Assembly: GCF_011174705.1 (NCBI RefSeq)
Contig: NZ_JAANIJ010000001.1
Location: 744,001-808,000, forward strand
DNA: 64,000 nucleotides
Direction: 5' to 3'
Source: Tessaracoccus coleopterorum
GTDB taxonomy: Bacteria; Actinomycetota; Actinomycetes; Propionibacteriales; Propionibacteriaceae
Part shown: piece after piece, positions 35,156 through 45,656 of the stretch
Numbering within the stretch: the first letter of the stretch is position 1
Layout: each line of letters begins with the position of its first letter
Position numbers and translations under genes: made by a program
The notes under the pieces: generated by a model
What the model saw: the letters and a program-made list of their open reading frames with translations, nothing else
What the model was told of the DNA's origin: nothing
Databases searched by the model: none

Positions 35156-36673
35156 TCACACACGGGCGACGATGAACTCCGCATCGGAGTCGAGCGCCGC
35201 CTGCAAACCTCCTGCGTCGGTGACCGTCATGGTGCGCCAGCCGAGCGCCGAGGCCACGGCCGCCAGGTCGGACCGCTGGGGGTCAGGAACACCCTGTCGA
35301 AGCTGTCCGCGTACTCGGGCGCCCCTGCTCGAGGCCACGGAAGATGCTGCCGCCACCGTCGTCGACCACGACGACGCGGAACCGTTGCGGCCACGGTTCG
35401 GACGGTGGGCGGACCAGCGCCCCGACGTCGTGCTGGGCGGTCAGGTCGCCGAGCAGCAGCGTCAACGGCCGGCCTGTGGAGAGCGCGATGCCGGTGGCGG
35501 TGGCGATGGTGCCGTCGATGCCTGCGAGGCCGCGGTTGGCCCAGGTGACGGGGGTCGCTCCCGCACCGGGCTGACGTCGGCGGCCCGGATGATGGAACTG
35601 GAGCCGTACATCAGGTCCTCGCCGGAGTCGAGCGATGCGAGCACCGCGTCCGCGACCACCCGCTGCCCGAAGGCCGGGCCCGGGGGCGCCACGGGAAGGC
35701 GCGCCAGGCATCCAGCCAGGCCGGGTCCTGCGGGTCCAGCTGCACGCGGTCGGCGATGATGGCCGCCCGGTGCCCGGGGTCGTGCCAGCGCGCCGAGTCG
35801 GTCACGACGACGAGCTCGACGTCGTCGCGCCTGAGCAGCGCGTTGACCGGGCGCGACAGCGTCGGGTGGCCGAACATCACGACCCGTTCGATGCCGTCGG
35901 ACATCGCGAGGAGCGCGTGCCGGTACCCGGGGATCGCGTTGGGGCCCGAGCGGGCATTCGACGTCGGTTCCGCGAAGAGGGGCGCGCCGCTGACCTCCGC
36001 GAGCGCGCGGGCCTCCGCGCCCACCGCGGGCGACGCGTCGCCGGCCAGCACGACGGTGCGGCGGTCGTCGAGCTCGACGATCTCGGTGCCGAGCGACCGG
36101 GAGACCCGGAGCCTGCGGGGTTCGGGCGGCGGGAGTTCCCCGACGAGGGGTTCCTCGAACTCGAGGTTGAGTTGGACCGCCCCGGACGTCTGGTGCGGCG
36201 GCCCTCGGCCGTGACGACCCCACGGTGCACGGCCGCCGCCCAGGCCGCCGGCCCCCGGACGTCGAGGAAAGGCGCGCGACGTCGAGGGCGGCGGTGCCGA
36301 CCAGGCCGACCTGCTCTCCGGTCTGGCTGGCCCCTGTGCCGACCTGGTGGGCGGGCCGGTCGGCGGTGAGCAGCAGCAGCGGGACGCCCGCGAGGGTGGC
36401 CTCCATGGCCGCGGGAACCAGGTTGGCGACGGCGGTGCCAGAGGTTGTGATGACGGCGACGGCCCGGCCGCCCGCCCGTGCGAGGCCGAGCGCGGTGAAG
36501 GCGGCCACCCGCTCGTCGATCCGCACATGGAGCCGGAGCAGGCCGAGCCGGTCGGCCCGGTCGACGGCGAGCGCCAGGGCCGCCGAGCGGGAGCCCGGCG
36601 AGAGCACGACGTCGGTGACGCCGACACCGATCAGCGCGTCGATGACGGTCGAGCCGAGTGCGATGCTGCTCAT
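35156..36673 (-). CDS. menD: SEPHCHC synthase
   Basis: Thiamine-diphosphate enzyme joining isochorismate and 2-oxoglutarate. The start [20 protein letters not shown] leads into the family block [19 protein letters not shown], then [20 protein letters not shown] and [20 protein letters not shown]. The ThDP-binding C-terminal part gives [20 protein letters not shown] and [15 protein letters not shown], followed by [19 protein letters not shown]. At least six one-base losses (for example near 36270, 36200, 35695, 35570, 35325 and 35280). About 508 residues after repair. Its ATG overlaps the menC stop. Confidence 0.92.
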
Positions 36674-37613
36674 CTGTTCCCTCCACGATCCGGTTGACCC
36701 TCTCCCACCGGGCGAGCCAGAAGTCGGCGAGCTCTCCGACGGCCCGGTTGGCGGCGAGCAGGTCGGCGTCGACGACGACGGGCCCGACGCGGAGCAGGCC
36801 GTCGACCGGGCGCAGCGGGTCGACGACGACATCCGAGGCGAGCAGCCGCTGCGTCTCGAGGCCGCAGGCATACGGCAGGTCGGGAAGGGCCGCGGCCAGC
36901 GCGACCCCGGCCGCGAGGCCGACGGAGGTCTCCACCGCCGACGACACGACCACCGGCATGCCCAGCTCGGCGGCAAGTTCGAGGCAACGCGCCGCCCTCC
37001 GACGGGCTGCACCTTGAGGATCGCCACGTCGGCCGCGCCCGCCCGCTTCACCCGCATCGGGTCGTCTGCCCGCCGGATGGATTCGTCCGCGGCGATGGCG
37101 ACCCCTGATCGAGGGCCCGCAGCCACGCGAGGTCTTCGACGGTGGGGCTGGGCTGCTCGACGTACTCGAGCCCGAAGCCCGCGAGTTCGGCGATCGCGAT
37201 CCGCGCCTCCTCCCGCGTCCAGCCACCGTTGGCGTCCACCCTCAGTCGGGCCTCCGGCAGGGCGTCGCGCACCGCGGCGACGCGGGCGATGTCGTCGTCG
37301 AGCGGTCTGCCGTTGACGGCCACCTTGATCTTGATGGTGCGGCAACCGGAGTCGACGGCGCGGCGGGCGGCCTCCCGCGGGGGCAGCGCCGGGACGATGC
37401 CGTTCACCTCGACCGTCTCCCGCACCGCCCGGGGATGACCGAGGGTGGCGGTCTCGAGGGCGGCCCGCAGCCATGCGGCCGCCTCCTCGTCGCCGTACTC
37501 CGGGAACGGGCTCCATTCGGCCCAGCCGGCCGGGCCCTCGAACAGCACGCCGGAGCGGCGGGTGATGCCCGGAAGGGCACCGTCATGGCGATGTCGTAGA
37601 CCAGCGGCCTCAT
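36670..37613 (-). CDS. menC: o-Succinylbenzoate synthase
   Basis: Enolase-superfamily dehydratase that makes o-succinylbenzoate. It starts [20 protein letters not shown] once a G is restored near 37573. Landmarks are [20 protein letters not shown], the catalytic lysine region RTIKIKVAV (KxK), metal ligands in [21 protein letters not shown] and IAADESIRR, and a C-terminal [19 protein letters not shown]. Further losses near 37105, 36995 and 36680; the last repair gives ...NRIVEGNR with a TGA overlapping the menD ATG. About 316 residues. Confidence 0.91.
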
Positions 37614-38486
37614 CCGAGGAACACCCCGACGAGCAGGCCGAGGCCCAGCCCGATCTCGGCGAACCCGGTCGATGCGATGACGGGGATCAGGCCGGGCCGG
37701 CTGCCCCACCGAGCACGCGGCGCAGCGGGTCGATCAGCAGCCCGAGCGACAGCAGAGCGATGAGCGAGGCCCAACCGGTGAGGGCCGCGAACACCACGAT
37801 GCCGACGGCGGCGATCCCGCAGAGCACGGCGTAGAAGATGCGGGCATTCCGATCGCCCAGGCGTGCCGGGAGCGTCAGTTTCCCGGACTCGCGGTCAGTG
37901 GGGATGTCCCGGATGTTGTTGGCCACCAGGATCGCGCTGGCGAGCGCACCGACCGCGGTACCAGCGACCCAGGCGTGCGGCGGGGTGGAGCCGGAGATCA
38001 CGAAGGTGGTGCCGACGGTGGCGACCAGCCCGAAGAAGACGAACACCATCAGTTCGCCGAGCCCGAGGTAGCCGTACGGCTTCCTCCCGCCGGTGTAGAA
38101 CCATGCCGCAAGGATGCTGAGGGCACCAACGAGCAGGAGCCACCACTGCCCACTGAGCGCGACCACCGCGAGCCCGGCGACGGCCCGACCCCGAACGACG
38201 CGAAGGCCGCGGCCTTGACCGAACCTGGTGATGCGAGCCCCGATGCCACGAGCCGGACGGGCCCGACCCGCTCGTCGTCGGTGCCGCGCACGCCGTCGGA
38301 GTAGTCGTTGGCGTAGTTGACGCCGACCTGGAGCGCGACGGCGACCACGAGGCAGAGCAGGGCGATCAGCCAGTCCTGGCTGCCGACCGCGAGGGCGGAC
38401 GCCGAGCCCGCGAGGATCGGGGCGAGGGCGGCGGGCAGCGTGCGTGGGCGCGCACCGGCCACCCAGATGGAGATGGAGTTGTTCAT
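37610..38486 (-). CDS. menA: DHNA polyprenyltransferase
   Basis: Integral membrane enzyme (UbiA superfamily) that attaches the polyprenyl chain to 1,4-dihydroxy-2-naphthoate. It starts [20 protein letters not shown]. The two Asp-rich motifs are clear: [16 protein letters not shown] and [20 protein letters not shown]. About nine helices. One-base losses near 38190 and 37702. About 293 residues. ATGA overlaps with menE upstream and menC downstream. Confidence 0.93.
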
Positions 38487-39489
38487 GGTTGGACCAACTC
38501 TAGGAGCTTTTCGCGGTCGGGCTTGCCACCCAGGCCCCTGGGGATGCGGGGAACCAGCACCAGTTGACGCGGAAGGGAGGCCGTCGGGAGTTCGTTGCGG
38601 AGCGCCTCCCGCCAGGCGTCCAGGGTGCCCGACGGCGCGAACAGCACCACGCGGGCGCCCCACTCGTGGTCGTCGACGGCGAACACCGCCGACTCCTCCT
38701 CACGGCGGGCCACCACCGCGCGCACCAGGGCCAGATCGACGTTGACCCCGCCGCTGATCACGACGTCGTCGATCCGTCCGTCGATGACCAGCCGCCCGTC
38801 CACGAGGTGTCCGCGGTCACGGGTGAGGACGGCGCCGTCGACGAGGGTCTCCGCAGTCAGATCGTCGCGACCCAGGTAGCCGCGGAACACGCTCGGGCCG
38901 GCGAGCGCGATGCGCCCGTGGTCCCCGAGCCGGACGTCGACGCCGGGCAGTGGCACGCCGTCCCAGACGACACCACCGCAGGTCTCGCTCATGCCGTAGG
39001 TCTCGATGATCCGGATCCCGGATCCCTCGGCGCGGGCCCTGAGCTCGGGACGCAGCGCCGCTCCGCCGACCAGCACCGCATCGAACGCGGCGAGACGCGC
39101 GGCCTTGGTCGGGTCGCTGAGGGCCCGGTAGAGCTGGGTTCCCACGATGGAGACGCAGTTGCGGCCGGGGTGCGGCTCCAGGGTTTCGAGGGCCGCATCC
39201 GTGACGGCGATGCCCCGGCCCAGGATGCCCCGCACCATCACCATGAGGCCCGCCACGTAGCGGGGCGAGAGGGTGAGATGCCAGGTGGCGTCGTAGCCGA
39301 GGCGTTCCCTGGCGGCGCCGGCCCCTGCCACCAGCGCGTCGCGGTGCAGCACGACGAGCTTTGCGTCGCCGCTCGATCCCGACGTCGCCACGACGGCGCA
39401 GCCCTCGGGGCGATGCCCTCCCCCGGCGCGAGCCATGGTCCCGGTCCTCCCGCGAGGAAGCGCGCGACCGGTGTAGCCAGATCCTCCAT
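38483..39489 (-). CDS. menE: o-Succinylbenzoate-CoA ligase
   Basis: AMP-forming ligase that activates o-succinylbenzoate. ATG 39489 gives [20 protein letters not shown]; one base is lost near 39410 before [20 protein letters not shown], the nucleotide-binding loop. Other adenylate-forming motifs are [36 protein letters not shown] and the catalytic lysine region [19 protein letters not shown]. About 336 residues, short as expected for the compact actinobacterial MenE. It is first in the menE-menA-menC-menD operon. A TAGGCT at 39496-39501 lies 6 nt before the ATG on the minus strand. Confidence 0.9.
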
Positions 39490-39524
39490 CCTGCAAGCCT
39501 ATCGACGGCGGGTAGAATGACCAC
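39490..39524. promoter_or_regulatory. Overlapping divergent leaderless promoters of menE and the PLDc_N gene
   Basis: Only 35 bp separate the two start codons. Minus strand: TAGGCT (39496-39501) 6 nt before the menE ATG. Plus strand: TAGAAT (39513-39518) 6 nt before ATG 39525. The two -10 elements are 11 bp apart, so the -35 region of each promoter falls inside the other gene. Confidence 0.6.
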
Positions 39525-39770
39525 ATGGTCCGGGTAATCCTCATCATCGCTGTCGTGATGCTGACCGTGTACTGCGTCGTCGAGGTCGCGCAGGCACGTG
39601 GCTACGGCGTGCGGGCCATGCCCCGTTGGTTGTGGGCGTTCACCGTCATCTGCGTCCCCTGGTGGGGCCGGTCTGCTGGCTGATGTTCGGCCGTCCGGTC
39701 GGCCCGGGCAGGCCCGCGGGCCCCGAAGGCACCGGACGACGATGAGGACTTCCTGCGCGGCCTGCGCTGA
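39525..39770 (+). CDS. Small PLDc_N-type membrane protein
   Basis: A two-helix membrane protein resembling the phospholipase D nuclease N-terminal domain often found alone in actinobacteria. It starts MVRVILIIAVVMLTVYCVVE, then has a basic loop and a second helix (WLWAFTVICVPLVGPVCWLM after restoring one C near 39657), followed by FGRPVG. A charged tail ends DDDEDFLRGLR. Two more bases are missing in the Gly/Pro stretch at 39700-39735. About 82 residues. Function unknown. Confidence 0.75.
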
Positions 39771-39815
39771 GCCGGGCTTGACAGGACCGCCTCGGACCTG
39801 TGGGAAACTGGACCC

Positions 39816-40433
39816 ATGAGTGATGGCGTGAGGGCAGTGATCGCGTGGCTGCGAGAGTGTGGCCGGCAGTTCGATGCCCGTGCCGATGAGCTGAACGAAC
39901 TCGACCGGGCCCTGGGCGATGGCGACCATGGCACCAACATGCGCCGCGGCTTTGAGGCCGCCGAGTCGCTCAACCTCGAGGAGCATGCACACGCCGCCGA
40001 CGCGCTGCGCCAGGTCGGGATGGCGCTGGTGAGCAACGTGGGCGGCGCCTCCGGCCCCTCTTCGGCACCTTCCTGCTGCGTGCCGGAGCCAACTGGCCCT
40101 CGTCGGTCAGCACCGTCGGTGTGGCGCGCGCGGTCCGCCAGGGCCTGAACGGCGTCGTCGCGCGGGAAAGGCCGAGGTCGGCGACAAGACGATGGTCGAC
40201 GCGATCGCGCCGGCCGCCGAGTCGCTCGAGCGCTCCGCGGCCGAGGATCTCGACATCGCGAACGCCCTGCGGTTGGCCGCCGAGGCCGCCGAGGCCGGGC
40301 GCGACGCTACCGCCTCGATGGTCGCCCAGCGCGGGAGGGCACACCTGCGCGCCGCGGAGTCGGTGGGCGTGCTCGACCCGGGGCGGTGTCGATGTCGATC
40401 ATTCTGCGCACGGCGGCCAACCACATCGCCTGA
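39816..40433 (+). CDS. dhaL: DhaL/DAK2-domain protein (dihydroxyacetone kinase subunit L-like)
   Basis: The nucleotide-binding subunit of dihydroxyacetone kinase. It starts MSDGVRAVIAWLRECGRQFD; the Mg-ADP site is visible as ALGDGDHGTNMRRGF, then VSNVGGASGPLFGTFLLRAG and GDKTMVDAIAPAAESL. It ends GAVSMSIILRTAANHIA. Losses near 40060, 40168, 40340 and 40385. About 207 residues. No dhaK or dhaM is adjacent, so either dhaK lies elsewhere or the protein serves another kinase reaction. A TTGACA is at 39778-39783, and GAAACT lies 6 nt before the ATG. Confidence 0.85.
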
Positions 40434-40484
40434 CTTGCGAACAGCGCACGTGATTGCTTATTTCGCGCGGTGAGCTGAGGGCCA

Positions 40485-40490
40485 TAGCCT
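40485..40490 (+). promoter_or_regulatory. -10 hexamer of the sugar-activation operon, probable leaderless transcript
   Basis: TAGCCT lies 7 nt before ATG 40498, without a ribosome-binding site. Confidence 0.55.
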
Positions 40491-40497
40491 TGGGGTC

Positions 40498-41315
40498 ATG
40501 AGCTTCCAGGCACCACACAAGGCCGTCATCCTCGCCCGCGGACTCGGTTCGCGCATGCGCAAGGAGGCTGAGGGCGTCACCCTGAGCGACGAGCAGTCGA
40601 AGGCGGCCGATGCGGGCGTCAAGGCGATGATCTCCGTCGGGCGGCCGTTCCTCGACCACGTCATCAGCGCACTGGCCGACGCCGGCTTCACCGACGTCTG
40701 CCTCGTGATCGGTCCCGAGCACGACCTGATCCGCGACTACTACGACAACATCGCCAAGTCGCGCGTCACGATCAGCTACGCGATCCAGGAGGAGCCGCTC
40801 GGCACCGCCAACGCCGTGTTGTCGGCGGAGGAGTTTGCCGGCGACGACCGCGTGCTTGTGATCAACTCCGACAACTACTACCCGGCCGAGGCCCTCGCGC
40901 TGCTGGCCGGGGTCCCCGGCTCCGCACTGGTCGGCTTCACCCGCGAGGGCATGCTGACGAGGTCCAACATCGCCCGCGACCGGATCGCCGCGTTCGCGCT
41001 GGCGACCGCAGACGCGGAGGGCAACCTTGACGAGCTGGTCGAGAAGCCCGACGAGGCGACCATCAGCCGGCTCGGCGACGACGCCGTCATCTCCATGAAC
41101 TGCTGGCTCTGCGGGCCCGCCATCTTCGCCGCGGCCAAGGCGATCCCGCCGTCGGCGCGTGGCGAGTATGAGATCACCGACGCCGTGCGCCGGGCGATCG
41201 AGGACGGTGACCCTACGCGGTCGTCAAGGCCGATGTCGGCGTGCTGGACATGAGCAACCGCGGCGACATCGCCTCGGTCGTCGAGGCGCTCGGTGACAGC
41301 GAGGTCGTGCTGTGA
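40498..41315 (+). CDS. Sugar-phosphate nucleotidyltransferase family protein
   Basis: A GT-A-fold NTP-transferase. The nucleotide loop appears as KAVILARGLGSRMRKEAEG (the family's GxGxRM), followed by a conserved lysine in AGVKAMISVGRPFLDHVISA, product-site GTANAVLSAEEFAGDDRVLV, VINSDNYYPAEALALL and VEKPDEATISRLGDDAVIS. One base is lost near 41214. About 272 residues. Its stop overlaps the GTG of a GalK-like kinase, so kinase and uridylyl- or guanylyltransferase are made together. Sugar and nucleotide cannot be read from sequence. Confidence 0.85.
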
Positions 41316-42498
41316 AGTGGTTCGTCCCCGGCCGCCTCGAGGTGCTCGGTAAGCACACCGACTACGTCGGGGGCCGCTCGCTGCTCGCCGCCGTCGACCG
41401 CGGCGTCACCATCGAACTGAGCGACTCCGAGGGCCCGGGCTTCCTGGTGTCCTCGACCGCGATCGAGGGTGAGCAGCGCCTCGTCCCCGGCACCGATCCG
41501 GGGCTCGCGAAGGGCCACTGGGCCAACTACGTCCAGGCAGTGCTCGACCGGCTGCAGCTGAACTTCGGTGAGCTGGCCCCGGCCCGCCTGGTGATCGACT
41601 CGGACCTGCCGCTCGCCTCCGGCATGAGCTCCTCGTCGGCGCTCGTGGTGGCCGTCGCGCTCGCCGTGATCGACCACAACGGCATCCGTGAGCGCGCGGA
41701 GTGGACCTCCAACATCTCCGACGCCATCGACCTGGCCGGCTACCTGGCCACGATGGAGAACGGCCTGACCTTCGGCACCCTCGAGGGGCTCCGCGGCGTC
41801 GGTACCTTCGGCGGCTCCGAGGACCACACGGCCATGCTGAACTGCCACCCGGGCCAGCTGACCGAATTCACCTTCTGCCCCATCGTCGAGGGCGATTCGG
41901 TGGCCCTCCCGGAGGGCCTCACCTTCGTCGTGGCCGTTTCCGGCGTGCTGGCCGAGAAGACCGGCGCCGCCTCGAGCACTACAACTCCCTCTCGCTGAAC
42001 GCGGCACGGCTCGCCGAGTTGTGGAACGACGCGACGGGCAGCGATGACGCCACCGTGGCCGACGCGCTGGCCTCCGACGAGGACGCCCTCGAGGGACTGC
42101 GCGCAGTAGCGGCCCACGACGAACTCCTCACGCGCCGCCTCACGGCCTTCGTCACCGAGTCGGAGGTGGCCATCCCCGCGCCATCGAGGCGCTGCGCGCC
42201 GGCGATCTCGAGGCCTTCGGGAAGGCCGCCGACCTGTCGCACCGCAACGCAGACGCGGTGCTCGGCAACCAGATCCCGAGACGAACCGGCTGCAGTCCCT
42301 TGCCCGGGAGATGGGCGCGATCGCCTCGACCGGCTTCGGCGCCGGCTTCGGCGGCTCGGTCTGGGCCCTCGTCCCGACGGAGGGCGCGCAGGCCTTCGGC
42401 GACCGCTGGCTCGCCGCATACCTGGCCGAGTATCCGCAGTGGGAGGAGACGGCCTCGATCGTCCTCACCCGTCCGGGCGGCCCGGCCGTCGCCTGTGA
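41312..42498 (+). CDS. GHMP family sugar kinase, galactokinase-like
   Basis: Phosphorylates a sugar, probably at C1. GTG 41312 overlaps the preceding stop. The N-terminal signature PGRLEVLGKHTDYVGGRSL matches GalK-type kinases but has Gly-Lys-His where GalK has Gly-Glu-His. The ATP loop is LPLASGMSSSSALVVAVAL. The third motif is STGFGAGFGGSVWALVP. One-base losses near 41975, 42180 and 42280, and a last one near 42494 that restores the ending AVAL followed by TGA. About 396 residues. Because of the changed signature I do not call it galK. Confidence 0.85.
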
Positions 42499-43021
42499 GC
42501 CGGATCCACGACTCTCTGGTGCGTCTGCTCTCCGATTGGCCCGCGGCCGACGGTGGGCAGGCGCTCCTGCTGTCCGCTACCTGGACTTCGCGCGCGGCGG
42601 AGCCTCCGCGCTGCGCAAGGACGGCGGCCCCGTCCACTTCACGGCGAGCCTGCTGCCGTTCAGCGAGGACCTGACGCGTGTGCTGCTCGTCTTCCACCGC
42701 AAGGCGGGACGCTGGCTGCAGCCCGGCGGCCACATCGAGGAGGGCGACGCCTCGATCCCGGAGGCGGCCCGGCGTGAGGGCGTCGAGGAGTGCGGCATCG
42801 CGATCGACGGCGACCTCGTCCCCGCGGAACTGGACGCCCACGTGCTGGGCGGAGGTTTCTCCTGCCATGAGCACCTCGACATCCGCTTCGCCGTCCGGGT
42901 GCCCGGTGACGCCGTCCCGCACGCATCGGATGAGTCGGAAGACGTCGCCTGGTTCGATCTCGCCTCCGTCCCGCCCGAGCTCGGGTCGCTGGTCGCGGCC
43001 GGGCTGTGGTCGCTCCGCTGA
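42495..43021 (+). CDS. Nudix hydrolase
   Basis: GTG 42495 overlaps the kinase stop (GTGA), giving VSRIHDSLVRLLSDWPAADG. One base is lost near 42581 before RYLDFARGGASALRKDGGPV. The Nudix box is RWLQPGGHIEEGDASIPEAA followed by RREGVEECGI, with aspartate in place of the first glutamate and one extra residue. About 176 residues. Position in the operon suggests cleaning up or hydrolysing a nucleotide sugar, but Nudix substrates are hard to predict. Confidence 0.85.
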
Positions 43022-43098
43022 CGGAGACGGCGCACGCCCGGCATCGGGTCCGGGTGATCCGATCGGGCCCTAGGATCCTACCGAGCAGGGAGGGCTTA

Positions 43099-43638
43099 GT
43101 GAGCGAACAGACATTCGTGGACGAGACCGGCACCGTCGAGGTGGAGTTCACCGGGACAGAGGTGGACGCGGTCCGGGTCTCGAACCTCTGGAAGAACCGC
43201 ATGGGTGCGGAGGAGTTGGCAGCCACCATCACGCGACTGATCCGGATGGGGCTTCCTCCCTGCCCGAGCCTGCCCGAGCGGAACTCCGGGCGGTGTCGCT
43301 CCCCGGGCCGCGGTCGCCGGGTATCTCGCGGAGAACCGGGCCGGCCGGGCGGCCACCCGCCGCTATCTCGAGCGGCTGCGCGCGGGCCAGGTGACGCGTC
43401 CCGAGGCGAGGCGCGTCTCCGTCGAGAACCACGTGGAGGTGGTCGCACGCGGAGGCCGGTTCTCCGAGCTGCTCCTCCACGCGCCCTGGGCACAGGAGGC
43501 GACGGTGCAGACCATCTGCGACTCGATCATGGAGGCGCTGGCGCAGTTGCCGCTGGTGGAAGACGTCGAGCCTGATCCGGACCTGACCGAGGCGAGGGCC
43601 GCTACGCGGCCGCCCGCCGCTACCTTGTCGAGAAGTAA
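43099..43638 (+). CDS. YbaB/EbfC-like protein with two candidate repeats
   Basis: GTG 43099 gives VSEQTFVDETGTVEVEFTGT, preceded by a GGGAGGG ribosome-binding site and TAGGAT at 43071-43076. The first 50 residues (VEFTGTEVDAVRVSNLWKNR, then GAEELAATITRLIRM) look like the actinobacterial YbaB fold. A second stretch, VSVENHVEVVARGGRFSELL followed by TVQTICDSIMEALAQ, has the same pattern. A basic linker with RRYLERLRAGQVTRPEARR lies between. Losses near 43253 and 43605. About 181 residues, ending RYLVEK. In actinobacteria such proteins often accompany type VII secretion substrates. Confidence 0.65.
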
Positions 43639-43652
43639 AGGAGGAAGCCACG

Positions 43653-44870
43653 ATGTCCATCGAAGCGACCCTCGGAACCATCGGCGACCTGATCGCCGAC
43701 CTCGAGGAGACCTACACCCTGCAGGCCGATCTGGTCGACGCGGAGATGAAGAACCAGGAGTCCGTCATCGGCGCCTTCAAGCGCTGGACGTGCGAATCCT
43801 GGCCGTTCTGCCCAGCGGTGGCTACTCGAGCGACTCGGAACCGGGCGGCATGGCGAAGTTCTGGCACACGATCAGGGAGAACGACCACCCCGATCAGGGC
43901 AAGGCACGCGAGCAGGTGGAGGCCGCGGCTGCCGAATACAACACCACGGACACCGCGCAGATGGATCGACAGGCGCAGTTGTCGACGATCCCGACCGATC
44001 TCGGTGACTTCCTCAGGGACTGGCTGAGCGTCGACAACTCCTTCGCCAACATCTACTACCCTCGAATGCCAACGAGATCCCGTCCGTGGGGAAACCTGGC
44101 TGAGCACCGCCTCCGGAGGCTACGACAGCGCCATCGGCACCCAGCGGACGGCGGCCGACACCGCGCGGAGCGTGCTCGGCGACCTGATCTCCAACAGCTC
44201 CGCGTTCCTGACCGAGATCACCGACACCATGGCGTCCTTCACAGATCTTGCCCTGCAACAGGAACAGATCTACCTGGACGCCCTCCTGTCGATGGCCCAG
44301 GACTACACCAGCATCGGTGGCTACATCGACGCCGCGAAGGGGCTGCTGCAGACCGTCAAGTCGGAGCGCGACATCTACTACCAGCGCGTCAACGAGCAGG
44401 GACGGCTGCTGGCGGCGGCCGTCGACTCGGTGATCCAGACGACCCTGCTGGAGAACGACCTCGACGGCATCGGCCCCGGAGGAAGCTGGCCCGACCCGCA
44501 GAATGTGGCGACGAACAAGGACAACCCGGCCGGACCCACGCGCGATGAGATCATCACGGACGCCGAGTGGTTCCGCAGGCACATCGCGTACTGGGACGAT
44601 CTCAGCTCCGACCTGGCCGAGCTGAAGGTCTCCGCCGATGCGGCCGCCGTGCTGCCGATCAAGATCATCGACCTGCCGCACTTCTCCGCTGTCCAGTCGA
44701 CCGCGCTCAACGGGCTGGCCGAGAGCCTCCAGACCGCGATCGGGCAGGGGCAGAGCGCCGCAGGGAAGATGAGCGATGCCCTCACCCGCAGCATCCGTAA
44801 CTACATCAACAACGAGCTCGGAGCGGGAGCGGAGGCGGATGCGTTCTTCCATCAGCACGTCGGCGGCTAG
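43653..44870 (+). CDS. Helical protein, candidate type VII secretion substrate
   Basis: Family not recognised. ATG 43653 has AGGAGG upstream. It starts MSIEATLGTIGDLIADLEET and is almost entirely alpha-helical, with heptad-like stretches (QVEAAAAEYNTTDTAQMDRQ, GTQRTAADTARSVLGDLISN, SIGGYIDAAKGLLQTVKSER). No signal peptide or membrane helix. The last 25 residues contain YINNE, matching the YxxxD/E export motif of ESX substrates, but no clear WxG hairpin is seen. Losses near 43785 and 44062. About 407 residues. It sits between a YbaB-like gene and a lipoprotein gene that overlaps its 3' end by 32 bp. Confidence 0.65.
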
Positions 44871-45646
44871 CGCTCTCACCGCACTGTTGCTGATGACGGC
44901 AGGCTGCCAGGCGACGCCGCCGGAACCGGGTTCCGCCCGCGAGGCGGCCGCCGCCGTCCTCGGCGAGGCGATCGGCGACGGCACCCGGGTCGTCGGCTAC
45001 TCGATCGGCGCCGACGTCGTGCTCCTGGAGGGTCGGGACACCAGGCAGCGACGCCTGTATCCCGTCAGGCAGAGACCGGATGAGGCGACACCCAGCACCG
45101 AGGGCGGCCCCTGGGTGCTCGGCAGAGACTTCGATCTGGCCGCGAGCCTCGCCCGGGCCGAAGCCCAGCTCGACCGGTGCCCGGGATGGGGCGAGGTCGA
45201 CGTGCGGGTCCTCTCCCAGAGGCGCTGCTGACGGTGACCCACTGCGATGAGGCCTCTTACGCCATGCTCAACGACCGGGAACTGCCGCCGCTCGGCGAAC
45301 CCGTGGACGGCAGGGCACTGGCCACGCTGATCACCGAGCTGGAGTCCTCCGGTCTGGAGGGTTCCGTGACCGCCATCGAGTACCACCGGGCAGAGGATGC
45401 GGTCACCGTCTCCTATCTGGGTGACGACAGGCTGCGGGAGTACCACTGGATCCGTGGGTGGAGCGGGGCGACCTCACTGGTGACGGCCAGTGACATCCCT
45501 GCCGGCACGCGCATCCCGATCCGGCCGCAGGCGCTCCTCGGGGCACCTGCCGAGCTGGATCGGATGGTGGACGGTGCGACCGGAGCCGACGTGATCCTGA
45601 TCGGGCCGGCGGCCGGGGCGATGCCGTCGAGGTGCAGGTGAGCTGA
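44839..45646 (+). CDS. Lipoprotein, hypothetical
   Basis: MRSSISTSAASALTALLLMT followed by AGC is a lipoprotein signal peptide, so the mature protein is membrane-anchored outside. The body (EAIGDGTRVVGYSIGADVVL, ALATLITELESSGLEGSVTA) matches no family I recognise. One base is lost near 45227 (before ALLTVTHCDEASYAMLNDRE) and probably one near 45618, giving the ending GDAVEVQVS. About 269 residues. The start lies inside the previous gene, so the two are probably translated from one message. Confidence 0.7.
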
Positions 45647-45656
45647 CCGGGCCCGG

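Noticed and set aside
41312..42498. Naming the kinase galK
   Set aside because: The galactokinase signature is altered and no galT or galE is adjacent, so galactose as substrate is not supported.
42311..43021. A GHMP kinase-Nudix fusion
   Set aside because: Restoring one C near 42494 gives the kinase a stop that overlaps a GTG start for the Nudix gene, as at other gene borders here.
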